Assembly (NCBI RefSeq): GCF_917563885.1
Contig: NZ_CAKJTG010000002.1
Span: 1-64,000 of the forward strand
DNA length: 64,000 bases
Direction: 5' to 3'
Source: Pseudoneobacillus rhizosphaerae
GTDB taxonomy: Bacteria; Bacillota; Bacilli; Bacillales; Cytobacillaceae
A model generated the notes under the pieces. The model was not told where the DNA came from. It saw nothing but the letters and a program-made list of their open reading frames with translations, and did not search any database. A program made the position numbers and the translations under genes. Shown one piece after another: positions 29,101 to 38,108 of the stretch. Within the stretch, counting starts at the first letter, position 1, and each line of letters opens with the position of its first letter.

Positions 29101-30429
29101 ATTAGTCGTGTAATAGATTTTTGCTCCAGTTGTACCGGTAGTTAGAGTAACTGAATCACCTTTTTTTATCATACCAGCACCTGGTGTTGCAACTACTTTT
29201 TGAACAACAGATGAGTCTTGTAGAACATCACTTGCATCACGTGGAATTAACTGATAGTTTGTTCCAAACGCACCTAGAACACCTGTAATTTCTTCATATG
29301 TTGTTTCTACTGCTAGAATTGATGAATTTAACGGACGGATATCAAAAGTTTTTCCTGCTCCATCAACTGCTTTAAATGTACCACTTGATAATGAGTTAAC
29401 GGTTACATTTTTAACTTTTACTAATGTTCCTTCAATGCTTTCTTTGAAATCAGCAGCAGTTACCAATTGTGCAGCCGGAATTGGTGCAGTTCCTGTAACT
29501 GTAATATTTTCATGTGGTGCTTCGATTTCTAATAGACCACTGTATTCTATTAATTTACCTTTTACCGTAATAATACTACCAGGTTCAATCGTGCTATTAG
29601 TAGGTGTGTATGCAACAAGTCCTGCAGTAGCATCTTGGAAGTAAATGGCTCTTCCTAGTACTGCTGTTACGATACCACTTGTTTGAACATTTGAATCAAT
29701 TGTCATGGCTCTAACTTCAGCTACAGTTTTTTCAGTAAGTAAAGTATAAGGTAAAGTTACAACTTCACTATTTGATAAGTTAGGTGCTACAGCAAGCGCT
29801 TTAATTGTTACTGGACCTGTGATTGTTATCGGTCCATTATATGTAGCACTTTGTGTCGTAGGGTTTGTACCATCAATTGTATAGTAGATTGTTGCACCAG
29901 CTGTTGTGGTAGCTAAAGTAACTTGTGTACCAGTGCTCACTGCACCTGCAGCAGGTAAAGCAGTTACTTTTTCCACTTGTGTTGCTGGAGTTGTATCTAC
30001 AACTATTGTGTATGCTGTTGGAGATTTTAGTCCAGCTGCTCCAAAATATAATTCAAGACTTCCTGTAATTTGTACTTTTTTCCCTAAATTCTCAGGGTGA
30101 TCAAGTAAGTTTAAGGCTGCTCTAATTGCACTTCCACTAGGCAACGCAACTGGCAAGATCTTTAATTTATCTTTTTCAGTTGGGCTGTCAGCAATTGCGA
30201 TATTTGAAGCTATATATGGAGGTGTAGATTGGTATGTGGGACCGTTATTCGTTATCCCAATGATGTAGCCTTCCACTGTTTTACCAGTACCACTATTATT
30301 CGCGATTGCTTCAGCTACCGTTAGTACATCAGCAGCCTTTGACTCATTTTGAAAAGGAGTTAAAAGACTGAATATTAGCGCAAAAATTAATGCAACATTG
30401 AATATCTTTTTCTTTTGCTTATAATTCAT
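26131..30429 (-). CDS. Secreted multidomain nuclease (YhcR-like EEP plus endonuclease I)
   Basis: About 1432 residues. A signal peptide ends near AAD. The N-terminal half alternates OB-fold/DUF6359-like segments with two chitobiase C-terminal-type domains (GATIYYTIDGTNPTT, GAKIYYTTNGSEPTV). An endonuclease/exonuclease/phosphatase domain follows in the second half (LTIASYNVENFS, LLGDFNDFE, ASDHDPVII). After a beta-rich linker comes a C-terminal endonuclease I domain with NREHVWAQSHG. Two different nuclease folds in one chain suggest degradation of extracellular DNA or RNA, perhaps for phosphate. There is no SLH or sortase signal. ATG at 30429 follows GGAGG. The frame opens at 30441. Confidence 0.88.
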   Translation of the reverse strand: MNYKQKKKIFNVALIFALIFSLLTPFQNESKAADVLTVAEAIANNSGTGKTVEGYIIGITNNGPTYQSTPPYIASNIAIADSPTEKDKLKILPVALPSGSAIRAALNLLDHPENLGKKVQITGSLELYFGAAGLKSPTAYTIVVDTTPATQVEKVTALPAAGAVSTGTQVTLATTTAGATIYYTIDGTNPTTQSATYNGPITITGPVTIKALAVAPNLSNSEVVTLPYTLLTEKTVAEVRAMTIDSNVQTSGIVTAVLGRAIYFQDATAGLVAYTPTNSTIEPGSIITVKGKLIEYSGLLEIEAPHENITVTGTAPIPAAQLVTAADFKESIEGTLVKVKNVTVNSLSSGTFKAVDGAGKTFDIRPLNSSILAVETTYEEITGVLGAFGTNYQLIPRDASDVLQDSSVVQKVVATPGAGMIKKGDSVTLTTGTTGAKIYYTTNGSEPTVNSTEFTTPIVISADTTIKAVAVKQDLTNSEIGTFAYGVYEGQVRIRDIQGVGHFSKFDGGNVTGIEGIVTFVDGNNIFIQDQQPDNDPKTSEGILVFKSGHTVKVGDVVTVDGSVKEYYPNNNGVELPITEINATTITVKLSDQLLPAPIVLGVDRIAPSIIDNDQLTAFEPVEDGIDFYESIEGMYVQIDHAKVTAPQYSGEVHVIPGNKVPNTAGGGMRISENSYNPEKIALYFNNSKFRAKMGDQFEGSITGVINYGNNIYRLLTKEASLPTLKVAPIVPQTTSIVPADDQLTIASYNVENFSKAKTSPEKVEKVARAIVTNMKSPDIVGLIEVQDNDGSTNSSNVDASESAKVLMDEVKKLGGPQYAYTDIAPVNNQDGGETGGNIRVAFIYNPERVSLTTGALKGTATQAVGFENGKLTLNPGRIDPTNSAFNSSRKPLAAQFDFQGKSVIVVANHFNSKGGDQPLWGKTQPPVLSSEVQRHKIAKILNTFVTDVKTKDPNANVVLLGDFNDFEFTQTLQIVKGNQLTNMIDKVPAEDRYTYNFSGNAQVLDHILVTNNMVANTKVDTVNVNSGYMEEDGRASDHDPVIIQTKLTAAPIEILPPATAPANTKVYNLIGFNTKKLTVNNNGANITVSTNSVIREGIILKGSYAKLQGDGLKNTVLILAPTQPGAVIDLSGVEVKEVIIENANISQIRGAEFVQKWTVSDDVDTSGIKVTNVGGVVLPSPFFSQAPVDPVTPPIVPPVDNGTVSTYYANANGLTGAALKTALHNIIKVQTKITYDQAREALKETDEDPNNPNNVILLYKGTSQAKSTFGSGANDWNREHVWAQSHGNFGTGVGPGTDIHHLKPTDASVNSSRGNKDFDNGGTAHNECTLCKYDGDSWEAPDRVKGDIARMLMYMDVRYEGNGEINLELVDYTGTSGAKHGKISTLLQWHLQDPVDEFEIRRNNVIYEKYQGNRNPFIDHPEWAAMIFKAS

Positions 30430-30502
30430 GTGTGCCTCCATAGATTTTATTTAGGGAAGATGAACAAAATTCCATAATTCGACAATTACAAATGGTAAGT
30501 AA

Positions 30503-30532
30503 ATCCTTCTAGCCCCGAAAGACTAGAAGGAT
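30503..30532 (-). terminator. Hairpin between nucleotidase and nuclease genes
   Basis: Perfect 10-bp arms ATCCTTCTAG/CTAGAAGGAT with a 10-nt loop. The T-run is best on the plus strand, but there is no plus-strand gene here. It probably ends or attenuates the nucleotidase message. Confidence 0.6.
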
Positions 30533-30546
30533 CTCTTTTTTAATTA

Positions 30547-32268
30547 TTAATCTTCAAAAATTGTTTCGCCTTCAACTGTTACGTTTTCAAACGTTACTCC
30601 TGCGTTACCTTTAAGGATTAAGTTCCCCTTAACAACAGCGTTTTCAAGCTTAGTAACTCCAGTTACATCAACTAAAACGTTACCATCGTATGTTTTTGGA
30701 GCAGCAGTAGTTCCACTGAATGTTGTAGCAACAACTGTTTGTGGTGCTACGTTTACGATACGACCTTCAACTGTTGCGTTAACAACTTTGTTTGGTTGAG
30801 CTGCGATTGCGTCACGGAAAATTTCCCAGTCAACAAATCCTGGCTCTCTTACACGACCTTCAGCGTATGCATTAGCAAACATTGTGTATCCGTCTCCACC
30901 TTTAGCAGTGAATACGTTTGTTGCTACATAATAGCTCTTAGTTAAATCTAAAGCAGTGTAAGTTCCATCTGCATTTTTCACATCGATTGTTTGAACCTTT
31001 TCTCCAGCTGACTTCGAGCTATCATAAGTGAACTTCAAACCAGAAACTTGTAAGAAACCACCAAATGCAGTAGGTGCGTCTTTAACAGAATACTCAAGGG
31101 CTGCTTTAATTTCAGAACCAGTTAAGTTCATGATTCCTAGTGTATTACCAAATGGTAGTACTGCTAGTAAGTTAGCCAATGTAATGTTACCTGCATCTAT
31201 AGTTGTACGAATACCTCCACCATTTTGAAGAGCAATTACTGTTTCAGGGTTAATCTGTTTTGCCTTTGCAAGCATACCGTCAGTAATGAAGTTACCAAGG
31301 TTCGTTTCTCCAACACGTGTAGGAGGATTTCCACCTACTAGTGCAGTTGCGGTAGAACCAACAACAGTAGCTTTTAATTCATTAATTTTTGGAGCGTACT
31401 TAGAATTTAAGATTTGAGCAGCTTCTGCATCTTGTTTTGCATAAGTGTTGATGTCAATTAAACGCCAAGATGTTTCACTAGTAATTACTTTACCAGTTGC
31501 GTCAAAATTAACGTCTAAATCACCAAGGTATTTATTGTATTCGTTGGCAGTAACAATTGCCGTTGGTTCGGCACCAGTTGTGTCAAATACTACTGTAGAA
31601 GGACGTCCCTCTTTTCCGTCAAATAGTGTGTGAGTATGACCACCAACAATAACGTCAATACCTTCAACACGCTTAGCTAATTCTAAGTCATTGTCCCAAT
31701 CAAGAGAATCGTTGAAACCAAGATGTGATAATGCAACGATTTTGTTAACTCCTGCTGCTTTAAATGCATCAACTGATTTTTGTGCTTCTGCGATGTAGTT
31801 TTCGAATACAACGCCTGCACCCGGGCTTGAAATTGTTGGAGTTTCAGCAGTCGTTAATCCGAAAATACCAATTTTCTCGCCATTTACAACTTTGATCATT
31901 CCGTTGTAAATTTGACCACCACGTGCATCAACTGTGATTGTGTCATTGAAACGAGATTTTAAATTTACATCATTTGCAAAGTTTACGTTAGCGCTTACAA
32001 GTGGGAAGTAAGTACCCTTAACAAAATTAGCTAATGTAGCAGTTCCCATATCAAATTCATGGTTACCAAATGTCATAGCATCATAGCCAGCTAAGTTCAT
32101 AAATTGTAAATCTGCTAATCCTTGATACTCATTGAAATAAAGAGTACCAGAGAAAACGTCACCTGCATCCACTAGTAATGCGTTTGGTTTTACTGCACGG
32201 ATGTCTTTAATTGCTGCGATTTTTTTCGCTACATTATCAAGATTCGCGTGTTGGTCATTTGTGTGCAT
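30547..32268 (-). pseudogene. 5'-truncated 5'-nucleotidase (UshA/YfkN-like)
   Basis: 573 residues of a calcineurin-type metallophosphoesterase plus 5'-nucleotidase C-terminal domain. Motifs are HTNDQHAN, DAGDVFSG, TFGNHEFDMG, GGHTHTLFDG and, in the C-terminal domain, NGGGIRTTI. Family members are secreted and have a signal peptide before the first strand. Here the frame starts inside the first metal motif, has no ribosome site, and meets a stop seven codons upstream after AGNSAKYKLSL. A group II intron-like sequence adjoins the break. The rest of the frame is intact, so the loss is probably recent. If translated, the product would stay in the cytoplasm. The C-terminal tail has beta-helix-like repeats. 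Confidence 0.75.
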
Positions 32269-32274
32269 TAAAGA

Positions 32275-32350
32275 TAATTTATATTTTGCGCTATTCCCAG
32301 CTTACACTGAGCCTACACCGTACGGGCGTCTTTCAACGCATACGGCGTTC
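32275..32350 (-). mobile_element. Group II intron fragment (segment before the intron ORF)
   Basis: On the minus strand GGAACGCCGTATGCGTTG, AAAGACGCCCGTACGGTGT forms a stem (ACGCCGTA/TACGGTGT outer, GCGT/ACGC inner). It matches from memory the conserved sequence just ahead of the reverse-transcriptase gene in bacterial group II introns. No reverse-transcriptase ORF follows. The 5'-nucleotidase frame begins here instead. Confidence 0.55.
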
Positions 32351-32639
32351 CATCAGTAAAAGAAGTAAGACTATTTTACTATTATTTCCCCAATTCCTAG
32401 TATTACACACCTAAGCAATTTGTTCAATATTGAATTATTAAAATACTGTAATGATTAAGTAAAGTTTAAACTATTAGACTTGTAACCGCCTCCAAAACTA
32501 ACCTTGGTAATTTTTACTATATAAAATATTCTTGAGATAAATATAAAAAAGAACCGAAACATATAGGTTCCAGTTCTCTTATAATGATGATAAGCCCTCA
32601 AACGTTACCGTTTTTGAGGGCCAATCACTAGTATTTTCA

Positions 32640-33185
32640 TTAAACTCATTTTGGGGAAATAAGTTCAAAATAGTTCTATTTTTTTACTGACTGCACTCCT
32701 TCACTCCTATCAGTTTTATCCTCCCACTATGTTACCACAATGGTTCAAACGGCTGATGATCACCACTACTATGAGCGCGCAGCCATCCTACTAGATTCAC
32801 TGGTGCTAACACACCTCTTCTAATAAGACTTCAAACGTTCCATCATTATGATCCCTCTTTTTGGTAACCTTAGGCTTCCACTATACAGGAATGAGAACGA
32901 AATGTTTAACAACCAATTATACAAATCGCTATAAATCATTGCAAATTTATAGATGATAGCTAACCCGCTAGCTTCATTTACATAGCTATCACTAACTCAC
33001 CCTGGGTCAACATGGATTCGTCTCCTAACCATAGCTACCTTTTAAAGAACCCCGCCTCAATTAGAGTACGACTTCACCTGACTTCATCCCTTTGGCTTGT
33101 TAGAACCGCACTGGATGCAGGAGGATTAGGCTCATGCTTATGGTTGTTATCATGAGTAGGAATTCCACCTACCAATTCATAATGA
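32640..33185 (-). mobile_element. Probable degraded group II intron domain I
   Basis: A gene-free stretch. On the minus strand it contains segments such as AAGGGATGAAGTCAGGTGAA, GAGACGAATCCATGTTGACC, GAAGCTAGCGGGTTAGCT, TGTATAGTGGAAGCC and CATTGTGGTAACATAG. They resemble the 5' structural part of Bacillus group II introns. It precedes the intron fragment at 32275-32350 in the right order. The unrelated 290 bp between them holds a hairpin GCCCTCAAA/TTTGAGGGC near 32597-32625. The identification is from memory of the motif style. Confidence 0.45.
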
Positions 33186-33197
33186 TAGTTCAAAAAA

Positions 33198-33227
33198 CAC
33201 CTCATGCATTACAAAACACATGAGGTG
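33198..33227 (-). terminator. Terminator of the S-layer protein gene
   Basis: Perfect 9-bp stem CACCTCATG/CATGAGGTG followed by TTTTTTG on the minus strand, 57 bp past the stop of the large SLH protein gene. Confidence 0.88.
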
Positions 33228-33283
33228 AATTTTGACTTTTTTCACCTAGTATAAAGGCTTATAAAGTAACGTTTCGTTTATTT

Positions 33284-36200
33284 TTATTTAACAGGGTCAA
33301 CATCCACTTCAACGTCAACAACAGTTGTAAATACGTTTACAATGTTACCTTGAGCGTCTTTAGTATATGTGATAGCATCCTTAGATTTAACTTTGAATTT
33401 ACCAACTTCACCAGTGATAGTTACATGTAATTCTGAACCAGAAACAGTAGTTGTGTAGTCAATACCAGCAACTAATGCAGTTCCATCAGCTTTAGTTACA
33501 ACTAAATCATTAGCATAGAAGAAAGGACTAGTTTGGTCTAAGTTTTCGTTAAACTCAATAACGAATGCTTTTGAACCTGCAGTTGCATCATCATAGATAC
33601 CGTTAGCGATAACTGAAGCAGCCATTTTGTCAGCAACTTTAGTTTCAGCAACAGGAGCTACGTCAACTAATTTCTTACCAGTAATTGTTGCAAGCTTGTT
33701 ATCAACGATCTTAACGATTAACTTGTTAGCTTCAACTTGAGAAGTGTTAGCAAGTTTAACAACTTCTTTAGTTGTAACTGTGATAGTTGTTTTGTCAGTT
33801 GTTGGGTTGTAAACTACAGAATCAATAGCAGCAACAGTCTGATCAGCAGCACCTGCTCTGCCTACATATGTTACTAGGATTCCATCAGCAGTTACAGTAG
33901 TGATTTCACCTGCAACAACTAATTGTAATTTTTGAACTCCAACTGCAGCAGCAGTGAATTCTTTTGCAGCTGTATCAGCTTCAAGAAGAACAGGTGTGCT
34001 GAAGTTTTCCATTTTATTACCATTAGCATCAGCTAATTGACCAACAGCTAATTTACTTGTACCAACAAGTCCAGCTGTTTTTGGTAATGTGATTTTAACT
34101 TTCTTAGAGCTTCCGAATAATTCTACTTTAGAACCAGTTGGAAGAACTTTATTGTCTAAACGGTAGTTACTAGATTCAACTACTGAACCAGCACCTGTTG
34201 TAGCCATATCTTCTCCAAATGTTAAGTAAATAACAGTTGCAGTTGCACTATCATCAACAACTTTAGCTGTTGGAGCTGTAGGAGCTGTTAAGTCAGTGAT
34301 TGTGAAAGATTGAGTTACAGCTGTAATTGTGTTAGGAGCTAATGCTTTGTCCTTAACGTTCTTCACATCAACAGTGTAAGTTCCACCTTTTAATTTTCCT
34401 TCAAGAGTATCAGGCCATGCTAATGTAGCTGTGTAAACTCCACCAGTAGTAGTGTAAGTAACTGTATAACCAGTTACAACTTTACCAGCTGAATCTTTAA
34501 CAGTTAAGCTATCGCTAGCTAAAGTTACGTCTTCAGAGAATACAACTTCTACTTTGCTTTCTGATTTAGCAGTTACAGATTTAACTGTTGGAGCTTCAGA
34601 ATCAGCTGTTACAGTTGCAGTTAACTTAGCATCTGCAGCCATCACGTTACCCCATGCATCTTTAACAACTTTATCTCCAGACTTAGCTAATACTGTTACA
34701 GTTGAAGTACCAACTGGTAGGTAGTAGTCTTGAGTTAGATCACTTTCGTCTTTGAAGCTTAATACATAAGTTTGACCGCCATCAGTAGATACAGCTTTAA
34801 CTGGTTTCCAAGCACTGTAAGTGTGGTAGAAGAATTCTTCAGTTAATTCCGCACCATTGTAGAATACTGGCTTATTAAATTTAACAGTTACTTGTGTTTG
34901 AGAAGCAGAAACTAGTTCTACTGTTGGCACAGTAACATCTTTCTTATATTCAACAGCAAATGTTTTAGAAACACCAGCGAAGTTAGCAAAATCTTTGAAT
35001 CCATCAACTTTTACATTGTAAGTTCCTTCTGGAAGTGTAGAAGCTGATAATGTAACAGATAAAGTCTTTTTGTCTGCTGATAATTCAGACTTAGATACTC
35101 CGTAAACACCATTATTTAAGCTTACAGCTACTCCGTCTTGAACCGGCTCAGAGAAAGTTACTGTGAAAGTATTTGGACCAGTTAATGTAACTGCATCTGC
35201 AGTTGGGATTGTTGTATCAAGAACACTTACAATTGACTTAGTTTCGTCAGCAGCTAGACCAACTGCTTTCTTAACTGTTACGTCAACAGCATTTTGTTGA
35301 GATAAATTACCTTCTAAAGTTAACACAGCAGATAAACCATCAGCTGCTAAAGTAACTTTAGATACAGTTTTTGCACCTGGGTTAGTTCCAGCAGTTACGT
35401 TTACTACATAGTTAGTAGCTAATTTAGAAGCATCAGTTGCAGCTACTTTACTAGAGAAGTTTACAGTTACTTCTTTAAGGTTGTTTGTAGTAACACCAGT
35501 AACAGTAGCAACAGTTGAAGGTACTACTACCTTAACTTCTGTTTTAACTTCTGTACCTTTGAATGTTACTAATTTATAAGTTTTTCCAGCTTCTTGCTTA
35601 GAAGTAGTTAACTTAACTGTTGTGAAAGTGTCAGCTGCAGCAGCAGGAACGATTTCAGCAGCAGTTACTGTTAATCCACCGTCAAAAGTGAAGTCAGTAG
35701 GAGCTACAGTTGTTAATGAACCTTTAACTTTAACTTCTAAAGTAGTTTCGTTAACTGATTTGATTTCAGCAACTTCAGCTGTAACTGCAGAAGCAGCAAC
35801 TGCACGGTAGAAGAATAAAGCAAATTGTGAACGTTTAACAGCGTCAGCAGGATTGAAATTACCATCTAGTAATTTTGTTAATCCGTGTTGAGCAAGGATT
35901 TTGATAGCAGCACGTGATTCAGCAGATGCTTTATCAAGGTCTTTGACTTCAACAGCTTTACCGTTGTCTTTTAAACCAAAGCCAGTAACTAATGCTACTG
36001 CCATTGCTTCACGAGTCATGTCAGTTCCAGCAGCGAATTTTCCGCCAGCAGGGATTAATTTTGCTTCAGCTAACGCTTCAGCGAATTTAGCGTAGTAGCT
36101 ATCTGCTGATAAATCTTCAAAAACTTTTCCAGTTGGATTAGCTTTTGGCTCTACGTTTGGAAGAGCTTTAACAGTCATTTCAGCCGCTTGACCACGGTTG

Positions 36201-36418
36201 ATAGTTTTGTTTGGAGCAAATTTACCGTCAGGTTGACCAACGATAACTCCTAAACCAACTAATGCTTCAATAGCAGTAGTAGTTTCTTGATCTAGACCAG
36301 CTAGGTCTGGGAATTTTACTTCAGCAGCTGATGCAGCAGGTGCAACAGCAGATGCTACAACAGCAGCACTGATAGTTCCAGCTAGGAACTTGCGGTAAGA
36401 CTTTGGTTGGTAAGCCAT
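33284..36418 (-). CDS. S-layer protein with three N-terminal SLH domains
   Basis: 1044 residues. A signal peptide (LAGTISAAVVASAVAPAASA) ends near residue 31. Three SLH domains at about 34-210 contain FPDLAGLDQETTTAIEAL, VFEDLSADSYYAKFAEAL and VKDLDKASAESRAAIKIL. The remaining 830 residues are Thr/Val/Lys-rich, Ig-like beta-sandwich repeats of the kind found in S-layer proteins (NNLKEVTVNFSSKVAA, GPNTFTVTFSEPVQ). Strongly biased codon use, a consensus promoter with 17-bp spacing, a structured 5' leader and a strong AGGAGG suggest very high expression. It is paralogous to the SLH protein at 38627-41734 and is probably the main S-layer subunit. Confidence 0.9.
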   Translation of the reverse strand: MAYQPKSYRKFLAGTISAAVVASAVAPAASAAEVKFPDLAGLDQETTTAIEALVGLGVIVGQPDGKFAPNKTINRGQAAEMTVKALPNVEPKANPTGKVFEDLSADSYYAKFAEALAEAKLIPAGGKFAAGTDMTREAMAVALVTGFGLKDNGKAVEVKDLDKASAESRAAIKILAQHGLTKLLDGNFNPADAVKRSQFALFFYRAVAASAVTAEVAEIKSVNETTLEVKVKGSLTTVAPTDFTFDGGLTVTAAEIVPAAAADTFTTVKLTTSKQEAGKTYKLVTFKGTEVKTEVKVVVPSTVATVTGVTTNNLKEVTVNFSSKVAATDASKLATNYVVNVTAGTNPGAKTVSKVTLAADGLSAVLTLEGNLSQQNAVDVTVKKAVGLAADETKSIVSVLDTTIPTADAVTLTGPNTFTVTFSEPVQDGVAVSLNNGVYGVSKSELSADKKTLSVTLSASTLPEGTYNVKVDGFKDFANFAGVSKTFAVEYKKDVTVPTVELVSASQTQVTVKFNKPVFYNGAELTEEFFYHTYSAWKPVKAVSTDGGQTYVLSFKDESDLTQDYYLPVGTSTVTVLAKSGDKVVKDAWGNVMAADAKLTATVTADSEAPTVKSVTAKSESKVEVVFSEDVTLASDSLTVKDSAGKVVTGYTVTYTTTGGVYTATLAWPDTLEGKLKGGTYTVDVKNVKDKALAPNTITAVTQSFTITDLTAPTAPTAKVVDDSATATVIYLTFGEDMATTGAGSVVESSNYRLDNKVLPTGSKVELFGSSKKVKITLPKTAGLVGTSKLAVGQLADANGNKMENFSTPVLLEADTAAKEFTAAAVGVQKLQLVVAGEITTVTADGILVTYVGRAGAADQTVAAIDSVVYNPTTDKTTITVTTKEVVKLANTSQVEANKLIVKIVDNKLATITGKKLVDVAPVAETKVADKMAASVIANGIYDDATAGSKAFVIEFNENLDQTSPFFYANDLVVTKADGTALVAGIDYTTTVSGSELHVTITGEVGKFKVKSKDAITYTKDAQGNIVNVFTTVVDVEVDVDPVK

Positions 36419-36464
36419 TACTTTATTTCCTCCTCTTAATAAAAGCTAAATATTTTAACTGAGA

Positions 36465-36506
36465 CAATTGAGAAATTTTACACTATCAATCTCTCAAGCT
36501 CAATTG
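36465..36506 (-). promoter_or_regulatory. 5' leader stem-loop of the S-layer mRNA
   Basis: The perfect 8-bp arms CAATTGAG/CTCAATTG enclose a further TTGAGA/TCTCAA pairing near the predicted mRNA 5' end. Such 5' hairpins often stabilise abundant S-layer messages. This role is inferred. Confidence 0.55.
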
Positions 36507-36524
36507 TTAACAATTACAAATACT

Positions 36525-36553
36525 AGTATAGAATTTTGTAGAAACAATGTCAA
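36525..36553 (-). promoter_or_regulatory. Consensus sigma-A promoter of the S-layer gene
   Basis: TTGACA (36553-36548) and TATACT (36530-36525) are separated by exactly 17 bp on the minus strand, leaving a leader of about 100 nt before the S-layer ATG. The remaining 280 bp up to the divergent endopeptidase gene is AT-rich, with no gene. Confidence 0.8.
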
Positions 36554-36832
36554 TCATTACGATATGGTAATATCCTTCCATTTCATTAGATCAACATTTA
36601 CATTCTATAAAACTCGTAACTGCCTACTCTCTATTCTACAAAAACTGTCAAAAATAGCAAGGTTTTTTAAGGAATTCCAATATTTTTTTCCTCAACATCT
36701 CAATATTATGCCTCTACTTTTCTAATTATTACTACTTTTCTTACAATTTTGTTACAAAATTGTAAAACTACTATTCTACATAATATGCTATTCTTTTCTA
36801 TATTAAGACATTGAGTGAGGTGGTTTTCCTAA

Positions 36833-37840
36833 ATGATTAGACGTACGACTTTCGTATTAGTTTCACTTTTTTTCATTTTTTTCTTTCAAAAAGAAACTTT
36901 CGCGAAAACAGAGGAAGCTTCACCCGTAAATTACGACCAGCTTTTACCGATTGCTAAAAAGTTTATTGGTGTCCCTTATGCTTGGGGTGGTACTTCACCA
37001 AGTGGGTTTGATTGTTCTGGATACATCTCATTTGTTTATAAACAATTAGATATTGATCTTCCAAGAATATCAAAGGATATGGCAAAGGAAGGCGAGCCCG
37101 TTAAACGTTTCGATTTACGTGTGGGTGACTTGGTATTTTTTAATACATATGGTTCAGATATTTCACATGCGGGTATATATATAGGAAATAATCTGTTTAT
37201 CCATTCTCAAGATGGTAAAGGTGTTTCGATTTCTGCATTGAATGATCCTTTTTATTGGAGCAAGCGTTATGTTGGCGCTACTCGCGTTTTAGATTATTCA
37301 TTAGAGGTTGGCCAGTTTCAGGATGTAAAGAAATCGCATTGGGCATTTGAAGCTGTACAAACGCTAAGCAAGAAGGAACTTATTGTTGGTTACGAAGGTA
37401 GTTTCTTTTTACCAGAAGAAAAGATTACTCGTGCTGAAATGGCTGCCATGCTTGCGGAAAGCTTAAATCTCAAGATGGCGAATCGTTCGAAGTTGTTTAA
37501 AGATGTCCCTTCCGATCATTGGGCGGTTGGTCCGATTAATGCGTTATTTAAAGAAGGAATTATTAAAGGTGACAATTCTGGTAACTTTAATCCAGATGGA
37601 GTTGTAAAGCGTGAGCATATTGCTGTGATTTTTAACAACGCCTTTAAACTTCGAACAAGCCCAAGTGTTGCAAAGGACTTAAACTTTACCGATGTGAGCC
37701 GTGATAACCCCGCTTATGAAGCAATTCAGAAACTTGCAGCCTCTGGAGTGGCAGCTGGGTATGACGATAACACGTTTAAACCTCGCGAAGATGTGAAAAG
37801 ATCGCAGTATGTGGCGTTTTTGTATCGGGCTTTATATTAA
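36833..37840 (+). CDS. NlpC/P60 peptidoglycan endopeptidase with SLH domains
   Basis: 335 residues. A signal peptide (TTFVLVSLFFIFFF) ends near AKTEE. The NlpC/P60 domain at about 34-155 has catalytic Cys61 in GFDCSGY, His112 in ISHAGIYIG and third residue His124 in FIHS. Three SLH domains follow (FQDVKKSHWAFEAV, FKDVPSDHWAVGPI, FTDVSRDNPAYEAI). It would cut stem peptides of peptidoglycan while held to the wall through secondary polysaccharide. ATG start with GAGGTGG. It is divergent from the S-layer gene. It probably makes room for wall growth or S-layer insertion. Confidence 0.92.
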   Translation: MIRRTTFVLVSLFFIFFFQKETFAKTEEASPVNYDQLLPIAKKFIGVPYAWGGTSPSGFDCSGYISFVYKQLDIDLPRISKDMAKEGEPVKRFDLRVGDLVFFNTYGSDISHAGIYIGNNLFIHSQDGKGVSISALNDPFYWSKRYVGATRVLDYSLEVGQFQDVKKSHWAFEAVQTLSKKELIVGYEGSFFLPEEKITRAEMAAMLAESLNLKMANRSKLFKDVPSDHWAVGPINALFKEGIIKGDNSGNFNPDGVVKREHIAVIFNNAFKLRTSPSVAKDLNFTDVSRDNPAYEAIQKLAASGVAAGYDDNTFKPREDVKRSQYVAFLYRALY

Positions 37841-37847
37841 ATTTGGA

Positions 37848-37883
37848 GCGCTCAGAGTTTAAACTCTAGGCGTTTTTGTTTTG
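37848..37883 (+). terminator. Terminator of the NlpC/P60-SLH gene
   Basis: A stem centred on AGAGTTTAAACTCT and extended by GCGCT/GGCG with one mismatch, followed by TTTTTGTTTTG. Confidence 0.8.
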
Positions 37884-38030
37884 TTAAGATGATCTCCTTA
37901 TTAGTATTCCCACAAAAATCATTTCCATCAGAAGCGACTTCCCATTTTAATAAGAATTAATTTCAGAGATAATGGAAATAAATGCTTAAGGGGGAGAATA
38001 TTTATTTAGTATCGCCAGCTTACCCTTTGA

Positions 38031-38084
38031 TTTAATACAGTAAAGTGATGAGGGACAGTCCCCCACTGCTTTACTGTGTTAAAG
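38031..38084. repeat. Palindromic GGGACAGTCCC element, copy A
   Basis: The left arm TTTAATACAGTAAAG and right arm CTTTACTGTGTTAAAG are near-exact inverted copies around a core AGGGACAGTCCCCC. The whole 54-bp unit is close to one large palindrome. It lies directly before the Nudix gene. Confidence 0.8.
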
Positions 38085-38108
38085 CGGTTTTTAAAGGAGG
38101 TGTTTTTG

